Positions 13,154 through 13,713 of a stretch of 13,713 bases of DNA are shown in pieces. This DNA is from Novosphingopyxis sp038234155 (GTDB taxonomy: Bacteria; Pseudomonadota; Alphaproteobacteria; Sphingomonadales; Sphingomonadaceae): the NCBI GenBank assembly GCA_038234155.1, contig JBBSUT010000060.1, positions 1-13,713 of the forward strand, written 5' to 3'. The notes beneath the pieces are model-generated. The model ran no database searches, had not been told where the DNA came from, and was given only the letters and a program-made list of their open reading frames with translations. Positions within the stretch are counted from its first letter, which is position 1; every line of letters starts with the position of its first letter. The position numbers were made by a program, and so were the translations under genes.

Positions 13154-13522
13154 ATGGCACGTATCGCCGGGGTAAACATCCCCACCAACAAGCGCGTAAT
13201 CATAGCGCTAACCTACATTACCGGTATCGGCCGCACCAAGGCCCTCGAGATTGCCAACAAGCTTGGCATCGATCACAGCCGCCGGGTTCAGGATCTTACG
13301 GACGCCGAAGTGCTGCATATCCGTGAAACGATCGACGCGGATCACATGGTTGAGGGCGATCTTCGCCGCGAAACCGCGATGAACATCAAGCGTCTGATGG
13401 ATCTTGCCTCCTATCGCGGCCTGCGTCACCGCCGTGGTCTTCCCGTTCGCGGCCAGCGCACGCATACCAATGCGCGCACCCGCAAGGGCAAGGCCAAGGC
13501 GATCGCCGGCAAGAAGAAATAG
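13154..13522 (+). CDS. rpsM: Small ribosomal subunit protein uS13 (S13)
   Basis: 122 residues, normal for the family. The N-terminus MARIAGVNIPTNKRVIIALT, the helix-two-turn-helix segment GIGRTKALEIANKLGID and the C-terminal RGLRHRRGLPVRGQRTHTNA then RTRKGKAKA are diagnostic. S13 is in the 30S head, contacts L5 across the subunit interface and touches P-site tRNA with its basic tail. GCAGGAG is the ribosome binding site, somewhat far (11 bases) from the ATG. In most relatives it follows adk directly; here about 2.8 kb intervenes. Confidence 0.99.
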   Translation: MARIAGVNIPTNKRVIIALTYITGIGRTKALEIANKLGIDHSRRVQDLTDAEVLHIRETIDADHMVEGDLRRETAMNIKRLMDLASYRGLRHRRGLPVRGQRTHTNARTRKGKAKAIAGKKK

Positions 13523-13527
13523 GACCA

Positions 13528-13552
13528 GAAAACAGTCCGGGGGACTGTTTTC
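13528..13552 (+). terminator. Terminator-like hairpin between rpsM and rpsK
   Basis: 13528-13538 and 13542-13552 are perfectly complementary over 11 bp with a GGG loop. The stem core CAGTCC/GGACTG is flanked by AAAA and TTTT, followed by CCTTATTTC. This is the layout of an intrinsic, bidirectional-type terminator, though the T-run is short. It begins 6 bases after the rpsM stop, inside what should be one operon with rpsK and rpoA, so partial termination or mRNA stabilisation is more likely than complete termination. Confidence 0.65.
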
Positions 13553-13609
13553 CTTATTTCTCCGTGGGAGGCATCGATCTCCACAGAGCGACGGGAATGG
13601 CAACATCCC

Positions 13610-13626
13610 CCTTCAATATTTGAAGG
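13610..13626 (+). promoter_or_regulatory. Hairpin covering the rpsK ribosome binding site
   Basis: CCTTCAA (13610-13616) pairs perfectly with TTGAAGG (13620-13626) around a TAT loop. The GAAGG at 13622-13626, nine bases before the rpsK ATG, is the only good Shine-Dalgarno and is wholly inside the 3' arm. Folding would therefore hide it. The region between the terminator-like hairpin and this one also has partial complementarity (GTGGGAG with CTCCAC; CCGT with ACGG). Confidence 0.5.
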
Positions 13627-13635
13627 AATATCGAA

Positions 13636-13713
13636 ATGGCACGTGAACCGCAGCGTATTCGCAAGCGCGAACGCAAGAATATCTCCGCCGGCGTTGCCCA
13701 TGTGAACGCCAGC
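13636..13713 (+). CDS. rpsK: Small ribosomal subunit protein uS11 (S11), N-terminal part
   Basis: The first 26 codons, MAREPQRIRKRERKNISAGV then AHVNAS, run to the window edge without a stop. The KNISAGVAHVNAS segment is the start of the conserved S11 core, which continues FNNT in relatives. The basic N-terminal segment matches sphingomonad S11. S11 lies on the 30S platform and interacts with the Shine-Dalgarno helix and S18. It is usually followed by rpoA and rplQ. Truncation is only the window boundary. Confidence 0.95.
   Translation, partial: MAREPQRIRKRERKNISAGVAHVNAS

Overview
The window is a ribosomal-protein gene supercluster (the fused S10, spc and alpha operons) of a GC-rich alphaproteobacterium. 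Family-level features point to a sphingomonad (Sphingomonadales). These are the order secY-adk-rpsM with no rpmJ between them, a long Gly/Arg/Asn-rich N-terminal extension on S5, a 192-residue L5, a 143-residue L16 and a zinc-free 101-residue S14. The genus cannot be fixed from sequence reading alone. All confident genes are on the + strand.

Layout: 1-102 is the 3' end of rplW. From 104 to 7333 an unbroken, tightly packed run follows: rplB, rpsS, rplV, rpsC, rplP, rpmC, rpsQ, rplN, rplX, rplE, rpsN, rpsH, rplF, rplR, rpsE and rpmD. Most junctions are a few bases apart or overlap. Three use a one-base TGATG stop/start overlap and rplX/rplE overlap by 8 bases. After rpmD the spacing opens up: rplO (7491-8021), secY (8246-9625) and adk (9696-10349) are separated by gaps of 157, 224 and 70 bases. 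Two of these gaps hold inverted repeats with mutually exclusive pairings.

Between adk and rpsM, where ribosomal operons usually run straight on, there is an inserted accessory block of about 2.8 kb (10350-13153). It holds an exported SRPBCC-fold protein with an Ala/Pro/Lys-rich tail, a poorly coding stretch of about 440 bases, a retropepsin-like protease of the RimK-associated family (PF05618), and rimK, the ribosomal protein S6 glutamate ligase. The protease and rimK overlap by 4 bases. Together they look like a writer/eraser pair for ribosomal-protein C-terminal glutamylation, lying inside the ribosomal protein operon. This is the most interesting feature of the window.

The alpha-operon part then restarts with what looks like its own promoter (perfect TTGACA at 12994), a leader hairpin and rpsM (13154-13522). 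Next come a perfect 11-bp terminator-like hairpin and a second perfect hairpin that covers the ribosome binding site of rpsK, whose first 26 codons close the window. The genes together encode large- and small-subunit proteins, the SecY translocon channel, adenylate kinase, and an S6-modification module. I saw no rRNA or tRNA gene, IS element, CRISPR array or frameshifted gene.
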